Part shown: positions 1 to 7,804 of the stretch, in pieces
Layout of the letters: each line of letters begins with the position of its first letter
Numbering within the stretch: the first letter of the stretch is position 1
Origin: an uncultured Eggerthella sp.
GTDB lineage: Bacteria > Actinomycetota > Coriobacteriia > Coriobacteriales > Eggerthellaceae
Direction: 5' to 3'
Length of the DNA: 25,190 nt
Assembly: GCA_900548955.1 (NCBI GenBank)
Contig: URMQ01000010.1
Location: 1 to 25,190 of the forward strand
Notes under the pieces: model-generated
Databases searched by the model: none
Seen by the model: only the letters and a program-made list of their open reading frames with translations
Told to the model about the DNA's origin: nothing
Translations under genes and position numbers: made by a program

Positions 1-2
1 TG

Positions 3-629
3 GCGGGAGACAATATCCTTCTCCTCCTGGATTGCTTTTTCCGTCGATTCAAACGCTCGCTTAAAGAAAACAATAACGCTGAATCTTCTTCGAGCGCTGC
101 TACTACTCCTGTCACGGCATCTGCCGCATCGGAAGTCTCCACCGCAACCGATGCCCCTACCGCAACTGACGTTTCGGCCGCATCGGGTGTTCCAGTCGCA
201 ACTGATGCTCCGGCCGTACCTGATGCCACCACCAATCGTTTCACCAACTTAAATGCAAAACAGCTGGGAGAGTCACTTGCAAAAATGGAAGGCATTTTTG
301 TCCTAGCAACCACCAACGAAGACAACACACCTGATGCAGCAGTATTTGTACCGCGCATGCTTGATGAACAGCACCTCGTTTTCTTCCTTGCACAAAACCG
401 CTCACGCAAAAACCTTGAACGAACCAAGCAGGCATGGGGTGTTTACGAAGTTAGTCACCCCGAAGCTAAGGAAAAGCAGGATCGCTACGCAGGCGCACGC
501 CTTAAGCTTTCCCTAGTACTGCCCGAAGGAGAAACGGCCAAAGAATTTAAAGAAGCCACTAAAGACTTCGCTCAAATGAATCCTGCTGCCATCGTTGTAC
601 GCATCGAGCAACTTATTGCTTTAGGCTAG
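3..629 (+). CDS. PNPOx-like flavin split-barrel protein, 5' partial
   Basis: The frame is open from the first complete codon at base 3, so the gene starts upstream of the window; the ATG at 285 is internal. The last ~120 residues look like a pyridoxamine 5'-phosphate oxidase-type split barrel: a leading helix, then the strands GIFVLATTNEDNTPDAAVFVP, a HLVFFLAQNRSRKNLER segment and a C-terminal strand AAIVVRIEQL. This family usually binds FMN or a related cofactor and is often of unknown substrate. Before it lies a linker of about 70 residues rich in Ala, Thr, Asp, Val and Pro, made largely of an 18-residue tandem duplication. Before that is the end of another segment containing GDNILLLLDCFFRRFKRSLK, too short to identify. 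The architecture is therefore an unknown N-terminal domain, a flexible linker and a split barrel. The stop at 627-629 lies 17 bases before the next gene. Confidence 0.75.
   Translation, partial: AGDNILLLLDCFFRRFKRSLKENNNAESSSSAATTPVTASAASEVSTATDAPTATDVSAASGVPVATDAPAVPDATTNRFTNLNAKQLGESLAKMEGIFVLATTNEDNTPDAAVFVPRMLDEQHLVFFLAQNRSRKNLERTKQAWGVYEVSHPEAKEKQDRYAGARLKLSLVLPEGETAKEFKEATKDFAQMNPAAIVVRIEQLIALG
120..227 (+). repeat. 54-nt (18-codon) tandem duplication in the linker
   Basis: Two adjacent 54-base units (120-173 and 174-227) encode SAASEVSTATDAPTATDV and SAASGVPVATDAPAVPDA. They share the opening TC(T/G)GCCGCATCGG and a central GCAAC(C/T)GATGC. The repeat is in frame and lies in the linker before the split-barrel domain. 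Confidence 0.7.
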
Positions 630-646
630 TGCTACAAGGATATGCT

Positions 647-1438
647 ATGAATGAAGCAACATTAGGTACCCTTATAGCGCTAACGCTTCCGTTATTAGGA
701 ACCACATTAGGTTCTGCCTTCGTTTTCTTTCTCAAGAAAGATATGAACGATCTGGTCCAGAAAATCCTTCTTGGTTTTGCGGCAGGCGTTATGATAGCCG
801 CTTCTATTTGGAGCTTACTTATGCCTGCAATAGAAATGGCTCAAGAGCAGCAGGTTGCTGGCTGGCTACCTGCCGCAATAGGCTTTCTGCTTGGCATGGG
901 ATTCCTTTTAGCTTTTGACCATTTCTTGCCCCATCAGCATCTAGACAGCGCCGAGCCTGAAGGTATTCAATGTGCCATGAAGCGCCCTACCATGCTTATC
1001 TTTGCCGTAGCACTCCACAATCTACCTGAAGGCATGGCTGTTGGTGTTGTGTTAGCAGGTTTTCTCACAGGAGAAACAAGCATCGCTTTAGCGGGAGTTC
1101 TTGCACTTGCAATCGGTATTGCCATTCAAAACGTTCCCGAAGGCGCCATTATTTCCACACCGCTTCTTTCGTGTGGGTTATCACGTAAAAAATCATTCCT
1201 CTACGGTTTTCTCTCTGGCGTAGTGGAGCCCCTTGGTGCTTTACTCATGCTTGTCTTTGTCGGAATTATGACCCCTGCGCTGCCCTACATTCTTGCTTTT
1301 GCCGCAGGTGCCATGATGTATGTAGTAGTCGAAGAACTTATTCCTGAAACACAAAGCGGCAAGCACACCAATGTTGGAGCGGTAGCGCTCGCTATCGGAT
1401 TCGTATTGATGATGATTTTAGATGTGGCACTTGGATAG
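647..1438 (+). CDS. ZIP-family divalent metal transporter (GufA/ZupT type)
   Basis: A 263-aa polytopic inner-membrane protein of the ZIP family, which imports zinc and other divalent metals. The diagnostic pair of metal-site helices is present: HNLPEGMAVGV and, about 45 residues later, IQNVPEGAIIS, both with the His/Gln-Asn-x-Pro-Glu-Gly core. They are followed by VVEPLGALL and a late VVVEELIPE helix, typical of the GufA branch. The open frame extends up to a GTG at 629 that overlaps the previous stop. The ATG at 647 is chosen because AAGGA at 636-640 sits 6 bases before it. The 17-base gap suggests co-transcription with the split-barrel gene. The short histidine stretch FDHFLPHQHLD between helices may help bind metal. 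The metal transported cannot be read from sequence. Confidence 0.9.
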   Translation: MNEATLGTLIALTLPLLGTTLGSAFVFFLKKDMNDLVQKILLGFAAGVMIAASIWSLLMPAIEMAQEQQVAGWLPAAIGFLLGMGFLLAFDHFLPHQHLDSAEPEGIQCAMKRPTMLIFAVALHNLPEGMAVGVVLAGFLTGETSIALAGVLALAIGIAIQNVPEGAIISTPLLSCGLSRKKSFLYGFLSGVVEPLGALLMLVFVGIMTPALPYILAFAAGAMMYVVVEELIPETQSGKHTNVGAVALAIGFVLMMILDVALG

Positions 1439-1557
1439 CATGTTTTTAGCGAACGTTATGTCGAATAGCAAACGTCGGGCAACAAATGCCAAACAGCACA
1501 CTTTTAGCGAGCGGCTAAATCAAAGCAAAAACAAATAAAGATTGCCTGCAGATGCGC

Positions 1558-1899
1558 TTACAGAAAGCGAACATGCATGCTTTTATCTTTGTAGTGAGGA
1601 TGATGCTTCACAAAACGCCAGCGACAGATACGCGTAATAATGAGCGATAAAACACCCACGATTAAGAATGGCACCGTGATTTCAAGGACAGGGACATTCG
1701 ATTCCAAAAACGCATAGGCGCTTGCCAGCAAAAAGAACCCTGAAATAATGATAGAGATAACGGTAAAGAATTGAATGAGTACTTCTTTAGCCTTTGTGGG
1801 TGAATGCATCCAGGACACCACAAAATAGATGACGATTGCCAAAATAACCAGGACAATCACCAACGGCAACGATTGCAGCATCCTAACTATGAGACCCAT
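1558..1899 (-). CDS. Small membrane protein, three predicted helices
   Basis: A 113-aa protein that I do not recognise. It has three strong hydrophobic segments at about residues 8-30, 42-67 and 73-90. The first is followed by WMHSPTKAKE, and the last by a basic tail, CRWRFVKHHPHYKDKSMHVRF, which should face the cytoplasm. The ATG is preceded by AAGGGA about 7 bases upstream on the minus strand, so the start is well supported. It stands alone between a plus-strand ZIP gene and a plus-strand MFS gene, and neither neighbour suggests a function. It is not an obvious shadow, because nothing convincing is encoded opposite. Confidence 0.6.
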   Translation of the reverse strand: MGLIVRMLQSLPLVIVLVILAIVIYFVVSWMHSPTKAKEVLIQFFTVISIIISGFFLLASAYAFLESNVPVLEITVPFLIVGVLSLIITRICRWRFVKHHPHYKDKSMHVRFL

Positions 1900-2205
1900 A
1901 CTTAATCCCTTACTGTCTTTTTACTTCTCTATCATAACGTTTAATTGTCTATTCACACACGACAAGAAGGCAGGTTGTCCAGCAAATTACCACTTTGGCG
2001 CTTTTCCAGAACTAACCTAAAAGTAACTAACCATGTAATAACCAACCATGTAGAGCATTGCGCTAATCACAGCAACAAACGCACTGCTTCGCTCTAAGAA
2101 TTCATTATTTGGCGCATTCTGATGAAGAAAACGCATGAAATAATTCTTGTATGATGGCGTACCATCAATATCATACATTCAACTTTGCAAGATTCGGAGT
2201 ACATC
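1900..2205. other. Intergenic stretch between divergent genes
   Basis: About 306 bases without a convincing gene, between the minus-strand small membrane protein and the plus-strand MFS pump. It holds a direct repeat AACCATGTA at 2029-2037 and 2044-2052. At its 3' end is a nested inverted repeat (2149-2176, listed separately). A short frame on the plus strand here has no ribosome-binding site and no recognisable protein. Confidence 0.4.
2149..2176 (+). promoter_or_regulatory. Nested inverted repeat upstream of the MFS pump
   Basis: GTATGAT (2149-2155) pairs with ATCATAC (2170-2176). Inside and overlapping, TGATGG (2152-2157) pairs with CCATCA (2162-2167). TATGAT at 2150-2155 could serve as a -10 box, which would put the repeat over the transcription start of the MFS gene 30 bases downstream. 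A regulator site or a leader hairpin would both fit. No good -35 was seen. Confidence 0.35.
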
Positions 2206-3468
2206 ATGCCAGAAACTCCTCAACATATCGCTCCATCAGAAGCAGTCGCTTCCGTCAACACTTCAGAAAAAACAATCTCTGAATCTAACTTGTCGTCCGA
2301 AAAATCACCGAAACAAAACCAAGGACGCGGATATAGCTACCTTATGATGATCGCCCATCTTTGCGACGACCTTAACCAAGGTGCTTTAGTTGCCGTAATT
2401 CCCTTCTTGGTTTTACACAACGGCTACTCTTATGCCGAAGTTACAGCACTTCTTCTTGCTTCCAATGCGGCCTCCGCCGTTATTCAGCCTCTCTTTGGTT
2501 GGCTCGGTGACAAAAAACCACGCCCCTGGTTAATGGCATTAGGTATTTTCCTAGCAGGCATTGGCATGGCAGGCGTTGGCGTGCTGCCAAATTATCCGCT
2601 CATCATGGCTTCTGCCATGCTAAGCGGCATTGGCGTTGCCATGTTCCATCCCGAGGGAGGACGTTTGGGTAATTTGACGGCAGGAGAACAAAAAGGTAAA
2701 GGCATGAGTATTTTTGCTGTCGGCGGAAAACTAGGATTTACTTTCGGTCCCCTTGTTGCCACTGCCGCCATTAGCCTATGGGGTCTTCCTGGAACGCTTA
2801 TTTTTATCATCCCTTCCACTCTTTGCGCAGTAGTGCTTTTGTCTCAGAATAAGGCGCTCCTTGGTTTCAGCAGTCCCGACAAACAATCCTCTACCGAAAG
2901 TCTTTATAAAGATAATTGGGTAGGCTTCGGCTTTGTTATGGGAGCTATTTCTTGCCGCTCCATTATGTATTACGCATTCTTGTCGTTTATTCCGCTGTTC
3001 TTGGTATACAACTTAGGACAAGAAGAAGCATTTGCTTCATCAGTAATTTCGCTCTTCGCTCTAGTATGCGCAGTAGGCACTATCGCTTCAGGATGGGCAG
3101 GGCAAGTGTTAGGCGCGAAGAAACTTATTATTGTGTCTTATGCCTGTGTTGCAATTGAAATAATCATTTTTGCCTTTAACGGATCGCTTATTGTTGCCCT
3201 TGTTCTTATTGCAATACTAGCGCTTACTTGCGATATCTCTTATCCATCCGCTGTTGCTATGGGACAAAGCTTTGTTCCTCATCACTTAGGAATGGCATCG
3301 GGCTTATCGTTTGGCGTTATGGTGTGTATCGGTGGTTTAATGACCCCCGTCTTTGGACTTATTGGAGATCACTTCGGTCTTCAGGTGGTAATGCTCTGCG
3401 TTACCGCAATAGCTATTTTAGGTATCGTTATTGCGCTCTTTATTCCTAAAAACAGACCTATGCGCTAG
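2206..3468 (+). CDS. MFS transporter, fosmidomycin-resistance (Fsr) type
   Basis: A 420-aa major facilitator superfamily protein with about 12 hydrophobic helices. After a polar N-terminal tail of about 45 residues, the first helix contains LMMIAHLCDDLNQGALVAVIP. Motif A after helix 2 reads GWLGDKKPRP. The stretch MFHPEGGRLGNLTAG, followed by GMSIFAVGGKLGFTFGPL, is the signature of the fosmidomycin-resistance subfamily of drug exporters. The frame is open from a TTG at 2185. The ATG at 2206 is preferred because CGGAG (2195-2199) lies 6 bases upstream. The last 11 bases overlap the convergent gene on the minus strand. The true substrate is unknown; family members export fosmidomycin and other compounds. 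Confidence 0.85.
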   Translation: MPETPQHIAPSEAVASVNTSEKTISESNLSSEKSPKQNQGRGYSYLMMIAHLCDDLNQGALVAVIPFLVLHNGYSYAEVTALLLASNAASAVIQPLFGWLGDKKPRPWLMALGIFLAGIGMAGVGVLPNYPLIMASAMLSGIGVAMFHPEGGRLGNLTAGEQKGKGMSIFAVGGKLGFTFGPLVATAAISLWGLPGTLIFIIPSTLCAVVLLSQNKALLGFSSPDKQSSTESLYKDNWVGFGFVMGAISCRSIMYYAFLSFIPLFLVYNLGQEEAFASSVISLFALVCAVGTIASGWAGQVLGAKKLIIVSYACVAIEIIIFAFNGSLIVALVLIAILALTCDISYPSAVAMGQSFVPHHLGMASGLSFGVMVCIGGLMTPVFGLIGDHFGLQVVMLCVTAIAILGIVIALFIPKNRPMR

Positions 3469-4570
3469 AACTACCTCCAGTGCTTCCCGATCCACTGCTC
3501 GCTCCTGAGTTATCACTGCCACCAGAGCTACTAGAGTCATTGGAGTCACTAGATCCACTAGATCCGTTGCCACTATTTGAATCTCCTGTATTAGAATCCG
3601 TATTCCCTGATGGATTTTGAGTGTTGGAACTGTTGGTCCCATTCGTGCCAGAACTACCCGAATTGCCATTGTTTAGATTTTCATTTGTCCCATTCGAGCT
3701 ATTAGAAGAATTCGGAGAAGCATTATCTGAAGAAGATGTCTCTCCATCAGAAGCATCTCCCGATTCGTTGTTATTGTCATACGCTTCGCTAGCCACGTTT
3801 GACGACGAATGATCGTGGTTAGTTATGGCAGGTAAAATTGGCTCGGTCTTGGTACCAATCCCCTCACCCTGTGTCGCAAACGTAATAATGCCTGCGCAAA
3901 TAACAATCGCAATCAACGAAGATACTACCGACACTACCAAAACCTGGCGCTGAACTTTTGCTTTTCGATTGCGACGCTCGTGCGCACGGCGCAGCGCTGG
4001 ATCTTCCCCATTAGTATTAGGAGCGGTATAACGTAAATCATTCGCGCTCATTACATGAGATGCAGCAGATTGTTGTGAGGTGTTTCCCGACATCGAGGAA
4101 ACGGTTTGTCCACCTTCGGATATAACCGATGTTTCTAATACCGACGATAATCCTTCCTCCTTTAATAAAGAAGGATTATCAACGCTTACTGAAGAAGTAT
4201 CAACGCTATCCATGAGCGAGGTCGATCCCACATCACGCAGTTTATCCGCCGAAGCTGACAGCGCCTTTTTGTATACCTGCGAAGACACTGCAGAGATAAC
4301 CGAACCAATAGCAGCGCCGATCAATGACCCTGCCACTCCGATAACAGAAGAAAGTAAAAATACGGTAGCAGCCGCCAAGGCACCTGCGATTACCTGGGCT
4401 ATTGATAAATCGTCAAATAAGCTGCGCAAAAATCCTTGAGATTTCGCGTCAGTCAAAGCCGCTGACGGTGCTACCGTTTCAGGAGAATTTTGGATAGTAG
4501 TGTCTTTGATGTTGGAATTAGTAACTTTATTCTGATTAGTTTGAGTGCTATGTTGTCTGGATTCCGTCAC
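3458..4570 (-). CDS. Membrane-anchored protein with a long Ser/Asn/Gly-rich tail
   Basis: A ~370-aa protein with no family that I recognise. Residues 1-55 are polar. Residues about 59-96 form a long Ala/Gly-rich hydrophobic region that could be one long helix or a hairpin. Residues about 97-208 are polar and end in a basic cluster (RRAHERRNRKAKVQRQ). Residues about 209-233 form a second membrane helix. The last ~115 residues are almost entirely Ser, Asn, Gly, Asp and Thr and probably lie outside the membrane. I place the start at the GTG at 4570, because AAGGAGG is 7 bases upstream; a TTG directly before it is the alternative. Its 3' end overlaps the MFS gene by 11 bases. The tail could span the cell wall, but no sorting signal (LPxTG) is present. 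Confidence 0.65.
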   Translation of the reverse strand: MTESRQHSTQTNQNKVTNSNIKDTTIQNSPETVAPSAALTDAKSQGFLRSLFDDLSIAQVIAGALAAATVFLLSSVIGVAGSLIGAAIGSVISAVSSQVYKKALSASADKLRDVGSTSLMDSVDTSSVSVDNPSLLKEEGLSSVLETSVISEGGQTVSSMSGNTSQQSAASHVMSANDLRYTAPNTNGEDPALRRAHERRNRKAKVQRQVLVVSVVSSLIAIVICAGIITFATQGEGIGTKTEPILPAITNHDHSSSNVASEAYDNNNESGDASDGETSSSDNASPNSSNSSNGTNENLNNGNSGSSGTNGTNSSNTQNPSGNTDSNTGDSNSGNGSSGSSDSNDSSSSGGSDNSGASSGSGSTGGSSSA

Positions 4571-4676
4571 CAAAGTGCCTCCTTCTGCTTTATTAAGCTA
4601 GCAAGCACATAAGGTTTCTTGAAGAGCATCCATTTACTCTTCACTCATTCTTGACCGCTTCGTCACGGAAATACAA

Positions 4677-5594
4677 CTAAAAAAGCATGATTGCCAAAAT
4701 GGTCATTGCGATAACACCTGCCGCAACCGTTACTACATTCGCCAAACCAGCTAAGCCTTCATCACCTTTGAGCCACATGGTAAACACCGGACCCAAACAA
4801 GCAGCAGGTGCCCACAGCATTGCAGCAACCACCAAACGAGTTTCGTAATCAAACGGTAAGAACATAAACAAAGCAGCGCAGAGCAACCCCGAAATTACAA
4901 AACGACAAAGGACAATGCGGACTAACTGACCAACTTTGCTGCGGTCAATCGTAAAGTTAACCATCAGCCCCAAAAGCAACATGGCAAGAAATGAATTTGC
5001 CTCAGCAATAGGATGAATGAACGTAGCTGCTTGCTGAGGAATCTGCACTCCTGCAACAGCCAAAATCACGAGCAAGGCATACAGATCAAAAGGAACCGAT
5101 TTTATTAGGCGCTGCAACGCTAGCAATATTCTTCCCGCAAGAGATGTTCCTTTTTCAACCAGAGCACTCGTGAACGGATATATGCCACCATTGACCATAA
5201 GCGCATTTCCTGCATCAAACAAACAAATTGCAACAATAGTATGAGAGGGAAACATTGCCATAGCGAAAGGCAAAACAAAGTTACCTATGTTGTAACCGGA
5301 GATATTGCACATCATAAATACACGACGATCACGATCTTCGCGCCAAGTAATAAGCATGGCAACAAACCATGGAATAAAACAACATATGAAGCCGACCGCT
5401 ACCAACAAAATGAAAGACGGATTAAACTCCGACGTTACAAAAGCATAGAAAATTGCACACGGAACCGTGATGTTGAATACGATTTTGGAAAGAATATCAA
5501 TAAAGACGTGAGGAATTTTGATAAAACGAGGCATCACCACCCCCAAAAGGATGATGGCCGTCAACGATGCTACTGTTAAAAGCGCATTTTCCAT
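4677..5594 (-). CDS. AEC-family (auxin efflux carrier-like) transporter
   Basis: A 305-aa membrane protein with about ten hydrophobic segments and the AEC layout: an N-terminal five-helix bundle, a central loop (about residues 145-165), and a C-terminal bundle. The motif CNISGYNIGNFVLPFAMAMF at about 96-115 matches the conserved Asn/Gly/Pro-rich helix of the family, and APAACLGPVF near the C-terminus is the matching Pro-rich region of the second half. Bacterial members include malonate and other organic-acid carriers, so a small organic anion is plausible but not shown. It lies 44 bases downstream of the TatD-type gene on the same strand and may be co-transcribed. No strong ribosome-binding site precedes the ATG. 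Confidence 0.85.
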   Translation of the reverse strand: MENALLTVASLTAIILLGVVMPRFIKIPHVFIDILSKIVFNITVPCAIFYAFVTSEFNPSFILLVAVGFICCFIPWFVAMLITWREDRDRRVFMMCNISGYNIGNFVLPFAMAMFPSHTIVAICLFDAGNALMVNGGIYPFTSALVEKGTSLAGRILLALQRLIKSVPFDLYALLVILAVAGVQIPQQAATFIHPIAEANSFLAMLLLGLMVNFTIDRSKVGQLVRIVLCRFVISGLLCAALFMFLPFDYETRLVVAAMLWAPAACLGPVFTMWLKGDEGLAGLANVVTVAAGVIAMTILAIMLF

Positions 5595-5638
5595 ACTTGA
5601 GATAATAACGCTTTATGAACCTGTTCAAATACTCCAAA

Positions 5639-6493
5639 TTAATGCATGAAGTCTTTCAAATTAAGCAAGTATTGCGCATTTTTATTTATAACACCAGCTA
5701 GATAGTCTACTTCGATTTTCCTAAGAACCGCCAACTGGGAAAGTACTTCATGCAACTCATCTTGGACTTGCTTAAAAGTGTATGAAACTGAAGGAATTTC
5801 ATTGTTACGAATCAAAACAAAAGGCGCATCCGTTTCAAGAAGCAGACGATTTTCCGGGATCGCTTTAGCGTATTCACGACCTCGCTTCGATGAAAGCATT
5901 CGCTTATTGATTGAAAAATAGCACCCCTGCCGTATGGCTTTAGTCAGGTGCTCAGATGACCCTGAAAACCAATGAAAAATACCTGCGCAATTTTGAAGCA
6001 CCCCACTCTTCTCAAAACAGGCAAAAAGTTCTGGATAAGCCTGAACACAATGAATGGAAAGGAGTAGCTGTCCCCGATCCGCACAACGCTTCAAAATATG
6101 ATCAAAAGCTCTTACCTGCCATTCCTTCGTTTGAGCGCGTCGTGAAGAAAAGTCCAAACCAATTTCCCCGATATAGGGTGTTTCTAGAAAGAAAGTATCG
6201 AATTCCTGTAACTGCTTTTCAAGAAGCGTCTTATCAGATGAAATCCACCAAGGATGAAGACCCAAAGCGAGAAAGACAGATTGCATTAGCCCAACTTGCG
6301 CAATGCTAGATCCAAAAGCTTCCCTAGAATCGCGAAAGAGTTTTTCTTTAAGTGCGCCATAATCTTGTGGAGTAGCACTTACTGCCAATATACGCGAATG
6401 CACATTTTGGGCATCTTTAACAAAGACGGCAGGGTCACTCATAAAGCCAACATGACAATGCATGTCACTTAATGCCCTATCACTCGAAGTCAT
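5639..6493 (-). CDS. TatD-family metal-dependent hydrolase
   Basis: A 284-aa TIM-barrel metallohydrolase of the TatD family, members of which act as 3'-5' DNases or as uncharacterised hydrolases. All expected metal ligands are visible: HxH in DMHCHVGF (H12, H14), Glu110 in YIGEIGLDF, His148 in LLLSIHCV, His174 in GIFHWFSGS, and Asp222 in LLLETDAPF. The length is normal for the family. The start is supported by AAAGGGT a few bases before the ATG. The sequence is somewhat divergent from housekeeping TatD (CHVGF rather than the usual H-Asp-H region, and a longer loop before the Glu strand), so it may be a paralogue. It is divergent from the MBL-fold gene across an 80-100 base gap, and it leads into the AEC carrier gene. 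Confidence 0.85.
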   Translation of the reverse strand: MTSSDRALSDMHCHVGFMSDPAVFVKDAQNVHSRILAVSATPQDYGALKEKLFRDSREAFGSSIAQVGLMQSVFLALGLHPWWISSDKTLLEKQLQEFDTFFLETPYIGEIGLDFSSRRAQTKEWQVRAFDHILKRCADRGQLLLSIHCVQAYPELFACFEKSGVLQNCAGIFHWFSGSSEHLTKAIRQGCYFSINKRMLSSKRGREYAKAIPENRLLLETDAPFVLIRNNEIPSVSYTFKQVQDELHEVLSQLAVLRKIEVDYLAGVINKNAQYLLNLKDFMH

Positions 6494-6594
6494 GTTTTAC
6501 CCTTTCGTCAATTCACCTACATCATCCTAACGCAAGCAAGGAGTAATTTGTTAGGCTATAACGGGGTCACAAAATGCAAGATTTAGGGGAACCA

Positions 6595-7647
6595 ATGGCA
6601 TCAAAATATCTTGATCAATACAACAATGGAAAAATGGAACAACTTTTTCCAAATATCTATCGCGTACCCGTCCCGCTGCCTGATAATCCTCTTGAATTTT
6701 TGAATTCGTACTTCATTTTAAGCGAAGACAAAACAACTATTGTTGATGTTGGCTTCAATCATCCTGAGTGTGAAGCCGCACTTGAACGTGCGCTCCATGC
6801 TTTGGGACGCGATTGGGAATCAGTAGAAATTGTACTGACGCATTCCCATCCCGATCACACGAGCAATCTGGATCGCATTTGGCGTCGTTGGATGCGCATT
6901 TATGCGAATATGCATTCTTTCCAGGAAGTTCAAAATTTAATGAACATCCAATCGCCTGTATTTAACCCTCTTATCGGACACTTGTTACGACCAGATAAGT
7001 TCTATGGCAGGAGCATGCAAAAGCGTGATGCCAACACATACCGTGTTAGTGCCGAACTCTTACCGTTAAAAAATCAACCTGACTTGTTCTATTTGGGTGA
7101 TGGCGACATTTACCGCAACGGAAACTATCGTTTTGAAGTTATTACTACACCAGGGCATGACGATTGGCATATCTGTCTTTATGAGCCTACTCTAAAAATT
7201 CTCATCGCCGGCGATCATGTACTAGAGCGTATTACTCCAAGCATTATGAGCTGGATTACCTCCTATGATGCCTTGAAAGAATTCTTTAACAGCCTTGATA
7301 AAGTTCGTGATTTAGATGTTGATCTTATTCTGCCAGGACATGGCAAACCTTTCACTGGCGTAGCGCAACGGGTAGATTTCTTAAAAGAATTCCACGGAAA
7401 TCGTCTAGAAGAACTCTACGATTTAGTAGCAGATGGGCATGCCAGCTTGATTGATATTGCACGTAGCGCTTCATGGAAACATCCAAACTGGGACGAATGG
7501 ACCATCGATCAGAAGTTTTATTCTCTCGGCGAAACTCTTGCCCATCTTATCTACCTTGTTAATGCGGGACGAATCACATTAACTGTCTGCGAAAACAAGC
7601 GTCGTTTTTATGTAGCTAACCAGTGGGAAGTTCGTCGCGCCGAATAA
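6595..7647 (+). CDS. MBL-fold metallo-hydrolase (LACTB2-like architecture)
   Basis: A ~350-aa metallo-beta-lactamase-fold hydrolase. The dinuclear metal site is complete. Numbered from the ATG at 6595, it comprises THSHPDHT (H83, H85, D87, H88), His188 in TTPGHDDWH, Asp207 in IAGDHVL and His249 in LPGHGKP. The last ~85 residues form a helical extension that could be the winged-helix-like C-terminal domain seen in LACTB2 and CHP-type proteins. The frame also allows an ATG at 6574. I prefer 6595 because AGGGGA (6585-6590) lies just upstream and a TATAAC -10-like box at 6557-6562 would put transcription start very close to 6574. Substrate unknown; thioesters, nucleic acids and glyoxalase-type substrates are all seen in this fold. 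Confidence 0.85.
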   Translation: MASKYLDQYNNGKMEQLFPNIYRVPVPLPDNPLEFLNSYFILSEDKTTIVDVGFNHPECEAALERALHALGRDWESVEIVLTHSHPDHTSNLDRIWRRWMRIYANMHSFQEVQNLMNIQSPVFNPLIGHLLRPDKFYGRSMQKRDANTYRVSAELLPLKNQPDLFYLGDGDIYRNGNYRFEVITTPGHDDWHICLYEPTLKILIAGDHVLERITPSIMSWITSYDALKEFFNSLDKVRDLDVDLILPGHGKPFTGVAQRVDFLKEFHGNRLEELYDLVADGHASLIDIARSASWKHPNWDEWTIDQKFYSLGETLAHLIYLVNAGRITLTVCENKRRFYVANQWEVRRAE

Positions 7648-7713
7648 ACAAAAAAGCGCTCCCGTATTTCTTCTCCCAAATAGTGATCGCCCTTAATCTA
7701 CAATACCTGGATA

Positions 7714-7747
7714 CAAAAGTGGCTGCACCTTACTTGATGCAGCCACT
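7714..7747 (-). terminator. Hairpin terminator of the pit-usp block
   Basis: A perfect 10-bp stem, AGTGGCTGCA (7718-7727) against TGCAGCCACT (7738-7747), with a 10-base loop. Read on the minus strand it is followed by a short T-run (TTTTG), and it lies about 58 bases past the stop of the universal stress gene. On the plus strand it could also act on MBL transcripts, but no T-run follows there. Confidence 0.6.
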
Positions 7748-7804
7748 AATCAGTAAGCAAATATCGTATTAGCTCATAGCTGAAATCTACAAGCTAGCGA
7801 AGGA

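Noticed and set aside
1503..1520. Hairpin TTTAGC/GCTAAA after the ZIP gene
   Set aside because: It is only 6 bp, with a short loop and no T-run; too weak to call a terminator.
4624..4645. Hairpin GAAGAG/CTCTTC between the Ser-rich protein and the AEC carrier
   Set aside because: The stem is weak and A/T rich and no T-run follows on either strand, so it is not a convincing terminator.
5956..6309. A 117-aa plus-strand frame inside the TatD-type gene
   Set aside because: The minus strand carries all six metal ligands of TatD; this is a shadow.
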